Below are positions 1-8,291 of a stretch of 64,000 bases of DNA, piece after piece. A model generated the notes under the pieces. The model had not been told where the DNA came from. It was given only the letters and a program-made list of their open reading frames with translations, and did not search any database. This DNA comes from Nocardia speluncae NBRC 108251 (GTDB lineage Bacteria; Actinomycetota; Actinomycetes; Mycobacteriales; Mycobacteriaceae), in NCBI RefSeq assembly GCF_001613245.1, contig NZ_BDBZ01000002.1, positions 620,001 to 684,000 on the forward strand, read 5' to 3'. Position numbers and translations under genes: made by a program. How positions within the stretch are numbered: the stretch's first letter is position 1; every line of letters begins with the position of its first letter.

Positions 1-1
1 C

Positions 2-1666
2 ATCGGCGCCAACCCTGCGGTCTCCAACGGATCGGTGACCACCATGCCGGGCGCCAAGAACCGGATCAAGGCGGTGCGGGCCCGCGGCGGCAAGGTCGTG
101 GTGATCGACCCGCGGCGTACCGAAACCGCGCGCCTGGCCGACGAACACCTGGCGGTGCTGCCGGGCGGTGACCCCTATCTGCTGCTGGCCGTCCTGCACG
201 TACTGCTCACCGAAGACCTGTGCGACCGGACCGCCGTCCGCACGCAGTGCGCCGGTTCGGATGCATTGCGGCAGCTGGTATCCGGGTTCTCCCCCGAGGA
301 GGCGGCACCATACGCAGGCGTCGACGCCGAGGCCATCCGCCGACTGGCCCGGGAACACGCCGCGGCGAAATCGGCAGTGATGTACGCCCGGATCGGAGTC
401 TGCCAGACCCTCACCGGAACGATCACCCACTGGCTGGTCAACACCATCAACGCGATCACCGGCAACCTCGACCGGCCCGGCGGCCAGATGTATGCCACCC
501 CCGCGGTGGACCTGCTGCCGCTGGCGCGGCGGATGCCACCGTTCCACGGTGCCTGGACCGATCGCTCGGGGAAGTACAGATCATTCCGCTTCGAACTACC
601 CGTGGCCGCTCTGGCTTCCGAAATCCTGAATGAGGGACCAGAGCAGATCCGCGCCATGATCACCTATGCCGGAAATCCCGTACTGTCCACCCCGCAGCGC
701 GGGCAGCTGGACAAGGCGCTGAGTTCCCTCGATTTCTATGTGGCCGTGGATATGTACGTCACCGAAACCACCCGCCACGCCGATATCATCCTGCCGCCGG
801 TATCGCCGCTGGAGCGCGAGGATCTCGACATCCTGCTGACCATGTTCAGCGTGCACAACAACATTCGCTACAACGCGCGGGCGATCGACGCCCCGGCGGA
901 CGGTCTCGAGGACTGGGAGATCATGGCCCGGCTGACCACCGAGATCCTGCCGCTGCCAGTGCGTTCGCTGACCGGCCGGGCCCTCAACGCGGTATTCGCC
1001 CGATTCAGCCCAGTGCGCGCGGCGACCTTGGGAATCGCGGTCGGCCCGCACGGGGTCCTGCGCCGGGGCCGCCGCGGCATCACCCTGGCGAAAGTCCGCG
1101 CGGCCCGCGGCGGGATCGATCTGGGGCCGCTGCGTCCCCGCCTGCCGTCCCTCATCGCCACCGCTGATCGGAAGGTGCAGCTCGCCCCGGCATCGTTCGT
1201 CGCCGAAGCCCGCCGGCTGCTCGCCGACGCCGGTTCCGCGCGCGCCGAAGGTTTCGATCTGCGGCTGATCGGCCGCCGCCACCTGCGCAGCAACAATTCG
1301 TGGCTGCACAATGTGCCGTCGATGGTGAAGGGCCGCGACCGCTGCACCGCGCTGATGCATCCCGCCGATGCCGCCGCGCGCGGGCTCGCCGACGGCGACC
1401 AGGCCACCGTGAGCTCGCCGATCGGTGCCATCGCGGTACCGGTGGAGGTCAGCGCCGATATCCGGCCCGGGACGGTGGCCATCCCGCACGGTTGGGGTCA
1501 CCGCGAACCGGGCGTCGGCTGGACCGTAGCGGCCTCGCTGCCGGGCGCGAATGTCAACCTGCTGCACGATCCGGAACAGGTGGACCGTATCTCCGGGAAT
1601 GCCGCGGTGAACAGCACCTGGGTCAGGATCGAACCGGCCGGGAAAGCGGCGGCCACCGCCGGCTGA
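2..1666 (+). CDS. Molybdopterin-dependent oxidoreductase (formate dehydrogenase-like), 5' partial
   Basis: The open frame runs in from the left edge (first visible residues IGANPAVSNGSVTTMPGAKN), so the true start and the N-terminal Fe-S/molybdopterin segment lie outside; 554 residues are visible. The text around residues 130-165 (RIGVCQTLTGTITHWLVNTI, then TGNLDRPGG) is typical of the bis-MGD-binding fold of the DMSO reductase/FdhF family. The last ~120 residues form the MopB_CT barrel (RSNNSWLHNVPSM, ADGDQATVSSPIG, AIPHGWGH). The redox substrate cannot be told without the missing N-terminus. The gene converges on the YjbR gene, and two small hairpins follow its stop codon. Confidence 0.9.
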   Translation: MGANPAVSNGSVTTMPGAKNRIKAVRARGGKVVVIDPRRTETARLADEHLAVLPGGDPYLLLAVLHVLLTEDLCDRTAVRTQCAGSDALRQLVSGFSPEEAAPYAGVDAEAIRRLAREHAAAKSAVMYARIGVCQTLTGTITHWLVNTINAITGNLDRPGGQMYATPAVDLLPLARRMPPFHGAWTDRSGKYRSFRFELPVAALASEILNEGPEQIRAMITYAGNPVLSTPQRGQLDKALSSLDFYVAVDMYVTETTRHADIILPPVSPLEREDLDILLTMFSVHNNIRYNARAIDAPADGLEDWEIMARLTTEILPLPVRSLTGRALNAVFARFSPVRAATLGIAVGPHGVLRRGRRGITLAKVRAARGGIDLGPLRPRLPSLIATADRKVQLAPASFVAEARRLLADAGSARAEGFDLRLIGRRHLRSNNSWLHNVPSMVKGRDRCTALMHPADAAARGLADGDQATVSSPIGAIAVPVEVSADIRPGTVAIPHGWGHREPGVGWTVAASLPGANVNLLHDPEQVDRISGNAAVNSTWVRIEPAGKAAATAG

Positions 1667-1683
1667 TACACCCGGCCACCGGA

Positions 1684-1716
1684 CGGTTCACGCGAACCGC
1701 ATCGGCGAAATCGCCG
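1684..1716 (+). terminator. Double hairpin after the oxidoreductase gene
   Basis: Two adjacent hairpins lie 17 nt past the stop codon: CGGTTC-ACGC-GAACCG (1684-1699) and CGGCGA-AA-TCGCCG (1703-1716). There is no T-run, as is usual for actinobacterial terminators. The position between convergent genes fits a terminator, but the stems are short. Confidence 0.35.
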
Positions 1717-1893
1717 CGAACGATCGTCAGCACCCGAGTACCGTCCGCTGCCTCCGGGGCGGGTCACCGACCTAGCCGGTAGACCCTGATATGTCGGGGG
1801 TGCGGGGGGCAACTGTTCGAGTTCACGGACAGAACCTGCGCGGCCGGGGCGGACTGTAAACCATTGGAGGAGACGATGTGCGTCCCGGCCCGG

Positions 1894-2247
1894 CTATCCA
1901 GCGGTTCCCCGATCCCTGGTTTTGCGCAGCTTCGCGGGAGCGGCAAGCCACCACGCGGCATCGAGCAGTTCCCGCAACTGCTCGGTATCGACGCGGTCCA
2001 GGTCGATGAGAATGTAGGGATATCCGTCGTAGTGCCCGGTGGTGTAGAAGGCCGGATCGCCGGAGGCCAGCAGGGCGTGTTTCTCCGTCATCTCGCAGCG
2101 CAGTGCAAGACCGCCCTCGGCCTCCGTGCGCAATCGAGCGAAACTCTTACCCGATACCTTCAGCGCCGGGGCCCGGTAGGAGGTCGATTCCGCGACCTCC
2201 GGCAGTTCGGTGGCCAGTCGGACCACATTCTCCCAGGTGAGGCTCAT
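1894..2247 (-). CDS. MmcQ/YjbR family protein
   Basis: The 117-residue protein has the usual full length of the MmcQ/YjbR (CyaY-like fold) family. It opens with LTWENVVRLATELPEVAES, followed by FARLRTEAEGGLALRCEM, a central TGHYDGYPYILIDLD and a C-terminal LLDAAWWLAAPAKL. Family members are small cytoplasmic proteins, often annotated as DNA-binding, with no settled biochemical role. The ATG start has no strong ribosome binding site. It is transcribed toward the oxidoreductase gene and is probably monocistronic. Confidence 0.85.
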   Translation of the reverse strand: MSLTWENVVRLATELPEVAESTSYRAPALKVSGKSFARLRTEAEGGLALRCEMTEKHALLASGDPAFYTTGHYDGYPYILIDLDRVDTEQLRELLDAAWWLAAPAKLRKTRDRGTAG

Positions 2248-2323
2248 ACCACGGAGTCTGCCCGCGGCGGTGGCGGCAGGCTTGGAAATCCGTCACCTAC
2301 CGCGCGCGAGCCCGGCTGCCGCG

Positions 2324-4495
2324 CTACTGCGGTTTGCGCAGTGCGGCCACGAACATGGCGTCGGTGCCGTGCCGGTGCGGCCACAACTGCACTGCCGGTC
2401 CGGCGCCGAGCCCGGTGACGCCGGGTAGCAGCTCGCGGGCATCCAACTGTTCGGCCCCGGTACGACGCACCGTATCCGCTACCACCGCAACGGTTTCGGG
2501 TAGGTGCGGGGAACAGGTCGAGTAGACCAGGACGCCACCGGGGCGCAGCAGATCCCAGGCCGCGGTCACCAGTTCGCGCTGTAGCGCCACCAGGTCCGCG
2601 ACATCTCCCGGGGTGCGCCGCCAGCGGGCCTCCGGGCGGCGGCGCAGAGCGCCCAGTCCGGTGCACGGGGCGTCGACCAGGATCCGGTCGTAACCGGCGG
2701 GCAGGCCGCTGTCGCGGCCGTCGACGATATGCACCTCTACCGGCATGTCGCGGGTCGCCGAACGCACCAGTTGGGCGCGATGCGCGGCCGGTTCCACGGC
2801 ATCCACCCGGTAGCCGTCGATACCGGCGAGCGCACCCAGCAGTGCGGTTTTACCGCCGGGGCCCGCGCACAGGTCGAGCCAGCGTCCGGTATCCGAGCCG
2901 TGCAACGGCGCACGGGTGAGCGCGAGCACCACAAGCTGACTGCCCTCGTCCTGTACCGCCGCCATTCCCTCACGGACGGGTTCCAGCGATCCCGGGTCGC
3001 CGCCCTCGAGATACACCGCGTACGGGGACCAGCGGCCTTCCTCACCGCCGGTGACGAGAGCGAGTTCCTCCGCGGTGATATCGCCGGGGCGAGCCACCAG
3101 ATGCACCACGGGGCGGGCATCGTCGGCGGCGAGCAGGTCACGCAGTTCACCCACATCGGGGCCGAGCGCGTCGGCGAAAGCCTGGGCGATCCATTCCGGA
3201 TGCGCGTATTCGAAGGCCAGCCGGCCGATCGGGTCCGGCGGCGCCAGCCGCGCCACCCAATCCTGCGGCGAGCGTTCGGTAACCCTGCGCAGAACGGCAT
3301 TGACGAAGCCGGCACGGCCGGCACCGGATTCGGCACGAGCAAGTTCCACTGCGGTGTGCACGGCGGCATGCGGTTCGATACGAGTACGCAGCAATTGATA
3401 GGTGCCCAGACGCAGCACATCCAGCAACGGACCATCGATATCCGCGATCTCACGGCCGGCGCATTCGGCGATCACCGCATCGAGAACGCCGAGGGTGCGG
3501 GACGCGCCGTACCCGAGTTCGGTGGCCAACGCGGCATCTCGCCCCTGCACGGAGTATTCGCGCAGGAAGGCCGGGAGCACCAGGTTGGCGTAGGCATCCC
3601 GCTCCCGGACCGCCCGCAGGGTTTCCAGCGCAACAGTGCGCGCCGGATCCTTGACGTGTTTCGGTCGCTCCGCGGACTGTCCACGCCCGGGGCGTGTCCG
3701 GTCGGTACCGGACCGCTTACCGGCGCCGGGAATTTTCGAGCCCCCACCCGACCGTCGGTGTTCGTCATCACGCCGGCCCGGCCCGTTCGCGCCGCGCTCG
3801 GCTGCCCGGGAGCTGCCGCGGCCTGCGGATGTATCGGCGCGATCCGCTCGGCCCGCACCGAATTCGCCGCGGTACCGGGAATCCGGCCGTCCGCCGCGTG
3901 CCGGTGCGCCCTGATCGGCCGGGCGGCCGCCCGAGCCCGATACGCGCCCTTGCGTGCCGCGACGAGCCGCCCTTTCGCCCCGGTCGTTCCCGTCGAAACC
4001 CGACGATTTCCCGCCGTGCCCGGTGTCCCTGCCGCGGTCACCCTGCGCCGAACCGGCCGGGCGATCACGCCTTTGCTGTTCGCGACGGGCCGCCCCGTCA
4101 CTGCGTTCTCCGCCCGAGCGCGAAGATTTCCTGCCCTGCCCGGCGTCTCGACGTCGGTCACCGGCCGCGCCGCCGGGGCCCGTCCACCGGTCTCCCGCCG
4201 TGGAATCGCCCCGGCCGACACCGTCTTTGGTATCGCTCCGGTGGGAACCACCAGCCTTCGTACCCTTCGCCCGTTTGTCTGCACGCCCATCGCTCTGCGA
4301 ATCCCAGGAACCCGGGCGACCGCGACCGGCACCGGGGCGGTTGTGCGAGCGGGTATCGGGGGCGTTCCGGGGTCCCTGCCCCGCCGCGCCACGGTCTGCG
4401 CCCGATTCGCGATCCACACCTGCCCCGTTGTCCGCAGAATCGGGCTTCGGGTGGCGCCGGAAGCCGCGCCCCCGCTCACCGGCCGGGCCCGTCAT
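2324..4495 (-). CDS. rsmB: 16S rRNA (cytosine-967-C5)-methyltransferase with long N-terminal extension
   Basis: Methylates C967 of 16S rRNA using S-adenosylmethionine. Residues ~281-410 form the NusB-like RNA-binding domain ([20 protein letters not shown] onward) and ~430-723 the Rossmann methyltransferase. SAM motif CAGPGGKT lies near residue 541, DAPCTGLG near 604 and YSTCSP near 656; the last two carry the two conserved cysteines of the mechanism. The first ~280 residues are disordered and rich in Arg, Gly, Asp and Ser, with an internal duplication (residues ~112-141 and ~152-182). The ATG overlaps the fmt stop by 4 nt (ATGA), so the extension is probably translated. Third gene of def-fmt-rsmB. 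Confidence 0.95.
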   Translation of the reverse strand: MTGPAGERGRGFRRHPKPDSADNGAGVDRESGADRGAAGQGPRNAPDTRSHNRPGAGRGRPGSWDSQSDGRADKRAKGTKAGGSHRSDTKDGVGRGDSTAGDRWTGPGGAAGDRRRDAGQGRKSSRSGGERSDGAARREQQRRDRPAGSAQGDRGRDTGHGGKSSGFDGNDRGERAARRGTQGRVSGSGGRPADQGAPARGGRPDSRYRGEFGAGRADRADTSAGRGSSRAAERGANGPGRRDDEHRRSGGGSKIPGAGKRSGTDRTRPGRGQSAERPKHVKDPARTVALETLRAVRERDAYANLVLPAFLREYSVQGRDAALATELGYGASRTLGVLDAVIAECAGREIADIDGPLLDVLRLGTYQLLRTRIEPHAAVHTAVELARAESGAGRAGFVNAVLRRVTERSPQDWVARLAPPDPIGRLAFEYAHPEWIAQAFADALGPDVGELRDLLAADDARPVVHLVARPGDITAEELALVTGGEEGRWSPYAVYLEGGDPGSLEPVREGMAAVQDEGSQLVVLALTRAPLHGSDTGRWLDLCAGPGGKTALLGALAGIDGYRVDAVEPAAHRAQLVRSATRDMPVEVHIVDGRDSGLPAGYDRILVDAPCTGLGALRRRPEARWRRTPGDVADLVALQRELVTAAWDLLRPGGVLVYSTCSPHLPETVAVVADTVRRTGAEQLDARELLPGVTGLGAGPAVQLWPHRHGTDAMFVAALRKPQ

Positions 4496-5412
4496 TCGAC
4501 CACCGCGCCGGGCTCCAGGCGGGCACCCCGAGCCCAGTCCAGGGCCGCCATCATGCGTTTACCTTGCGGCTGCACCCGGTCCAGCCGCACCGCAGTGGTT
4601 GCGGTTCCGATGTATACACCGGTCTTGCGTACGTCTATCTGCCGTTCCGGCAGCGCCTCCTCGACGAGTTCCACAGGGCCCAATTTGAGCCTGTTACCGG
4701 CCACGGTCGTCCAGGCGCCGGGAAGCGGTGTCACCGCCCGGATCGCGCGGCCGACTGCGAGGGCGGGCTGATCCCAGCGCACCTGCGCCGCCTCGACAGT
4801 GATCTTCGGCGCGTAGGACACCCCCTCGGTGGATTGCGGAATCGCCTGCAACGTCCCGTCTTCCACACCGTGCAGTGTCTGTTCCAGCAGGGCCGCCCCG
4901 CTGTCGGCCAGCCGGGCCAGCAGATCTGCGGCGGTATCGGTGACGGCGATCCGTTCGGTTACCACGCCGTAGACCGGCCCGGTGTCCAAGCCTGTTTCGA
5001 TACGGAACGTGGAGGCCCCGGTGATCTCGTCGCCCGCCGCGATAGCCGCCTGCACAGGGGCCGCGCCGCGCCATGCCGGAAGCAGCGAGAAGTGCAGGTT
5101 GATCCAGCCGTGGCGCGGGATATCGAGGATTTCCGCGGGCAGCAGCGCGCCGTAGGCGACCACCGGGCAGCAGTCCGGAGCGAGCTCCGTGAGTGCTTCG
5201 GCGAATTCGGGTTCGGCCGGTTTGTGCGGTGTCAGGACCGGGATACCGTATTCGTCGGCGAGCTGCCCGACCGGCGAGCGCTGCATTTTCCGCCCGCGAC
5301 CGGCGACAGCGTCCGGGCGGGTGACCACGGCGATCACCTCGTGCCGCGATTCGATCAACCTGCGCAGTGACGGTACGGCCGGGTCAGGGGTGCCGGCAAA
5401 GACGATCCGCAT
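4492..5412 (-). CDS. fmt: Methionyl-tRNA formyltransferase
   Basis: Formylates Met-tRNAfMet with 10-formyl-tetrahydrofolate to make the initiator. At 306 residues it is full length. It begins [16 protein letters not shown], carries the catalytic/folate region [17 protein letters not shown] with the SLLP signature, then [21 protein letters not shown], and ends in the OB-like tRNA-binding domain. Its start overlaps the def stop by one base (TGATG) and its stop overlaps the rsmB start by four, so the three genes look translationally coupled. Pairing with def matches the formylation/deformylation cycle. Confidence 0.97.
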   Translation of the reverse strand: MRIVFAGTPDPAVPSLRRLIESRHEVIAVVTRPDAVAGRGRKMQRSPVGQLADEYGIPVLTPHKPAEPEFAEALTELAPDCCPVVAYGALLPAEILDIPRHGWINLHFSLLPAWRGAAPVQAAIAAGDEITGASTFRIETGLDTGPVYGVVTERIAVTDTAADLLARLADSGAALLEQTLHGVEDGTLQAIPQSTEGVSYAPKITVEAAQVRWDQPALAVGRAIRAVTPLPGAWTTVAGNRLKLGPVELVEEALPERQIDVRKTGVYIGTATTAVRLDRVQPQGKRMMAALDWARGARLEPGAVVE

Positions 5413-5954
5413 CAGCGGTCCCGTTCGGCCAGCGCGCGACTGGGCCGGATGGTGATACCGGCCGTGAACCAGTCGGACTCACGGATGGTGCGCATGGCCT
5501 GCTTGCGGTCCGGTGGATCCAGGCGGTCGATGAACAGAGTGCCGTCCAGGTGGTCGGTTTCGTGCTGGACACAGCGCGCCAGCAGCCCCTCGGCCTCGAG
5601 CTCGAGCGGTGCACCGGTCATATCGACCCCGCTCGCGCGTACCCGCATGGCCCGGCGGGTGTCGTGATTGACCCCCGGTATCGACAGGCAGCCCTCCGGG
5701 CCGATCTGTTCCTCGTCGTCGAGAGCGGTCCAGACCGGGTTGATCAGGTGGCCACGGGCGTCCCGGGTGTCGTAGACGAAGACCCGCAGTCCGACTCCGA
5801 TCTGCGGTGCGGCCATCCCCACCCCACCGTCGTCGTACATGGTGTCGGTCAGGTCGGTCACCAGCTGCCGCAGTTCGGGGCCGAATTCGGTGACCTCGGT
5901 TGCGCGGGCTCGCAAGATCGGATCGCCGAACAGGCGGACGGACTGGACGGTCAA
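5412..5954 (-). CDS. def: Peptide deformylase
   Basis: Removes the N-formyl group from nascent proteins. All three metal-site motifs are present: [10 protein letters not shown] (motif 1), PEGCLSIPG (motif 2, Cys metal ligand) and QHETDHLDG (motif 3, HExxH). I place the start at a TTG giving [14 protein letters not shown], with a GGGAG ribosome binding site about 8 nt upstream; this yields 180 residues and begins where homologues begin. An in-frame ATG at 5996 would add 14 unusual residues with no family support. First gene of def-fmt-rsmB. Confidence 0.95.
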   Translation of the reverse strand: MTVQSVRLFGDPILRARATEVTEFGPELRQLVTDLTDTMYDDGGVGMAAPQIGVGLRVFVYDTRDARGHLINPVWTALDDEEQIGPEGCLSIPGVNHDTRRAMRVRASGVDMTGAPLELEAEGLLARCVQHETDHLDGTLFIDRLDPPDRKQAMRTIRESDWFTAGITIRPSRALAERDR

Positions 5955-6118
5955 GGTCGGCTCCCGGAGACATGAGACAGGGCAGAAAGAATCCATTCTA
6001 AGTCGCCGCGCGCACCTACCGACACGTCCGGGGTACTCCCGCTCGCAAGCTCGACGGCGCCGCCCATCGTGGCAGCGCCGCGTTCTGTGGAGCAGTCAGC
6101 GGTTCGCCCTGGCCTGCG

Positions 6119-7132
6119 TCAGATATTTCCGCCGATGATCACCTGCGGAATCCCGGTGCCGAGTGCGACCGGCAGGCAGACCGGGGCCGGCGCACGGTCC
6201 GGGTCGAGTACCTCGAGTACCAGTTGCGCCACGAACGGGTCGTACACCATGTGGAAGTGTCCGGTGAGATCCTCGGGGCAGCGATCCTGAATCACGATGT
6301 TTTCTACCCCCTGCCCGCGCAGTGCGATATTGCCGAAAGGCTGGATCATCTCGTCGACCCGGCTGCCGACCGTCACGTACCGGACGCCGGGGACGGTATC
6401 GCCGCCGGCATTGAGCTCCAGCATGAACGGCGACCCTTGTGCCTGCTGCACGGCCGCCACCGAGATCGTCTTCTCCGCCACGGTCAGCGCGCCGGGTATC
6501 TGCTGCGCCACCGGCGCCAAGCCGTACATGACACCGCCGTAGGTGGGAGAGGCGAGACCGACCCAAGTGCCGACAGCGGGCGCGCCGCCGAGCTTGTTGA
6601 TGTAGTACCGGGTCATATTGGCACCCTGGGAGAAGCCCACCAGATCCACTCGAGGCGCCCGGGTGGCGGCCTGTACCCGGTCCACGAAGGCCGCGAACTG
6701 GTGGGCGCTGAGCACGATGTCCTCGGTGCCGAAACTGGTCGCGCCGGGTTTACCGCCGTAGTCGAGTGCGAAAACGCAGAAGCCCTCGTCGACCAGGCGG
6801 GGGCCGATGGCCGACCAATCGGTGTAGGCGCTCGCGTCGGTACCGTGGGCCAGGATCACCGGGCGCGGATGCGCCGCGTCCGGGATACAACCGAAATCGT
6901 TGACTCCCCGGGGTGCGGCGCCGGGATGGTCCTTCATGTACAGCACAGCGCCGAGGTGGTCGGCCTGCGGCGGCGCCCATTCGGTGGGTACCACCGGCGG
7001 GAGGTACCCGGCGGGCTGGGCGGTGCCTGCGGCGGTGCCGAGCAACACCGACCCAGCCAGTGCGGCGACCATCGCCGGCATGCGCCGCCCGAGCCCGCCG
7101 CGCCGGCGGGCTCGCCACTGAAAACGTTTCAC
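6119..7132 (-). CDS. Secreted lipase/esterase, alpha/beta hydrolase (class 2 lipase family)
   Basis: Likely exported: a basic N-terminus (KRFQWRARRRGGLGRR) is followed by a hydrophobic stretch MVAALAGSVLLGTAAGTA. The mature part has PVILAHGTDASAYTDWS (oxyanion loop), the nucleophile elbow VDLVGFSQGAN with the catalytic Ser, and a late GHFHMVYD whose His probably completes the triad. Paired cysteines (FGCIPD, FCVFALD, DRCPED, PVCLP) suggest disulfides. The acyl substrate is unknown. The start is uncertain: the GTG at 7132 has GGAAGA about 7 nt upstream, and a GTG at 7147 would add five residues. Confidence 0.85.
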   Translation of the reverse strand: MKRFQWRARRRGGLGRRMPAMVAALAGSVLLGTAAGTAQPAGYLPPVVPTEWAPPQADHLGAVLYMKDHPGAAPRGVNDFGCIPDAAHPRPVILAHGTDASAYTDWSAIGPRLVDEGFCVFALDYGGKPGATSFGTEDIVLSAHQFAAFVDRVQAATRAPRVDLVGFSQGANMTRYYINKLGGAPAVGTWVGLASPTYGGVMYGLAPVAQQIPGALTVAEKTISVAAVQQAQGSPFMLELNAGGDTVPGVRYVTVGSRVDEMIQPFGNIALRGQGVENIVIQDRCPEDLTGHFHMVYDPFVAQLVLEVLDPDRAPAPVCLPVALGTGIPQVIIGGNI

Positions 7133-7194
7133 CACATAATCTTCCACCCTCCCGGCGCGACGGAAAACCGGTGGCCGAGGTCTTGATCACCCCG

Positions 7195-7863
7195 TTACTT
7201 CGTATCGCCCTCGTCGCCGGCCAGGATGCGGTACAGCGCTTTGCGTGCCTCGGTGAGCACATCGGCCGCCTTGGCCGCCTGTTCCGGGGTTCCGGCACCC
7301 GCGACCTGCGCGATCGCACCCATGAGCGGCGGGACCAGCGCACGCAGATCGTTGGTGTGGGCGCCGACGCCTTCCTTGACCTCGGCCCACGGATCACCGA
7401 GCTCGGTCCGGTGTTCGGCGACGTAGGCGGTGCCTGTCTCGGTCAGTTGCGCGGTCTTCCGGCCCGCGACCTTCTCGATGGTGATCAGGCCTTCGTCCTC
7501 CAGCTGGGACAGCGCGGGGTAAACCGATCCCGGGCTGGGGCGCCACAGATCCTCGCTGCGTTCCCGGATCTGCTGGATCAGTTCGTAACCGTGCATCGGA
7601 CGTTCGGTGAGCAGCAGCAGGACTGCCGCCCGCACATCCCCGCGCCGCCCGCGGCCGCCCCGTCCCCGCCCACGGCCGAACCCCGGACCGAATCCAGGTC
7701 CGAAACCGGGCCCGAAGCCCGCGCCGAAACCCGGACCACCGAAACCGGGTGGGCCACCGTGCCGGAAACCGCCGCGGCCGGGCCCCTGTTCCATATCGGG
7801 ACGATGGCGCCGGGCCCAGCGGAGCCGTTCCTTGCGAAAGTCTGTGTTCTCCATGTCTTCCAT
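7195..7863 (-). CDS. PadR family transcriptional regulator with Gly/Phe/Pro/Arg-rich N-terminus
   Basis: Residues ~75-222 form a PadR winged-helix regulator: DVRAAVLLLLTERPMHGYELIQQI, then WRPSPGSVYPALSQLEDEGL and ITIEKVAGRKTAQLTETG, plus a C-terminal dimerisation helix. Before it is a low-complexity run of GPGFG/GFGPG repeats and GRGRGRGGRGRRG. The ATG at 7863 has an excellent AGGAGG site; a start at 7932 would place the operator inside the gene. A 24-bp palindrome 35 nt upstream suggests autoregulation. The target could be the adjacent lipase gene, but that is inference. Confidence 0.9.
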   Translation of the reverse strand: MEDMENTDFRKERLRWARRHRPDMEQGPGRGGFRHGGPPGFGGPGFGAGFGPGFGPGFGPGFGRGRGRGGRGRRGDVRAAVLLLLTERPMHGYELIQQIRERSEDLWRPSPGSVYPALSQLEDEGLITIEKVAGRKTAQLTETGTAYVAEHRTELGDPWAEVKEGVGAHTNDLRALVPPLMGAIAQVAGAGTPEQAAKAADVLTEARKALYRILAGDEGDTK

Positions 7864-8291
7864 CGCAGCCTCCTGAGCTACTCGATCTGTTTGAATAACA
7901 TCGACGATATATCGACAATGTATCCAGCGCAACCCCTAAGGTGACATCATCGGCCCATCACGGCAGGTACAGGCCGCCTGTAGTCAATTCACCCGCGCGC
8001 TGCCGGGCGCATCGGACGACAGCAGGGTGCTGCCAGTTCTCACATCCCATACGCTGGTCACGGCACGCGGCGACGTCTGAGCTGAAGCAGGCAGACGAGG
8101 ACGGGTGTTCGATATATGGTGGCCGCGCTGGTCCGTAGATACTCCGAACCAGCACCGGGACGGCCGGGCGGAAAATTCAGGAGGCTCCGACACCCCGGAA
8201 CAGGTGTACCGCCGCGCGGCCCGAGGAGGCGGCCGCGACCCACCTGCGACGACAGAGGGTTGTAGGACACCCCGTCATCGGCGAATACAGA
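7864..8291. other. Intergenic region between priA end and padR start
   Basis: These 428 bp hold the padR upstream region. Besides the 24-bp palindrome at 7898-7921, a partial match to its core (CGATATAT) occurs near 8110. No open frame has family resemblance or a good ribosome binding site. Confidence 0.6.
7898..7921 (-). promoter_or_regulatory. Palindromic operator upstream of padR
   Basis: The sequence has the form ACAT-N3-CGATATATCG-N3-ATGT. Inner and outer arms share one centre (7909.5), and 10 of 12 base pairs match. PadR proteins commonly bind ATGT/ACAT-flanked dyads near their own promoters. The AT-rich core stands out in this GC-rich genome. Confidence 0.6.

Noticed and set aside
2729..5370. 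Long plus-strand ORFs (up to 680 residues) opposite rsmB and fmt
   Set aside because: They are antisense shadows created by the Arg/Gly-rich rsmB tail; composition is Arg/Pro/Ala-biased, no family motifs, no ribosome binding sites.
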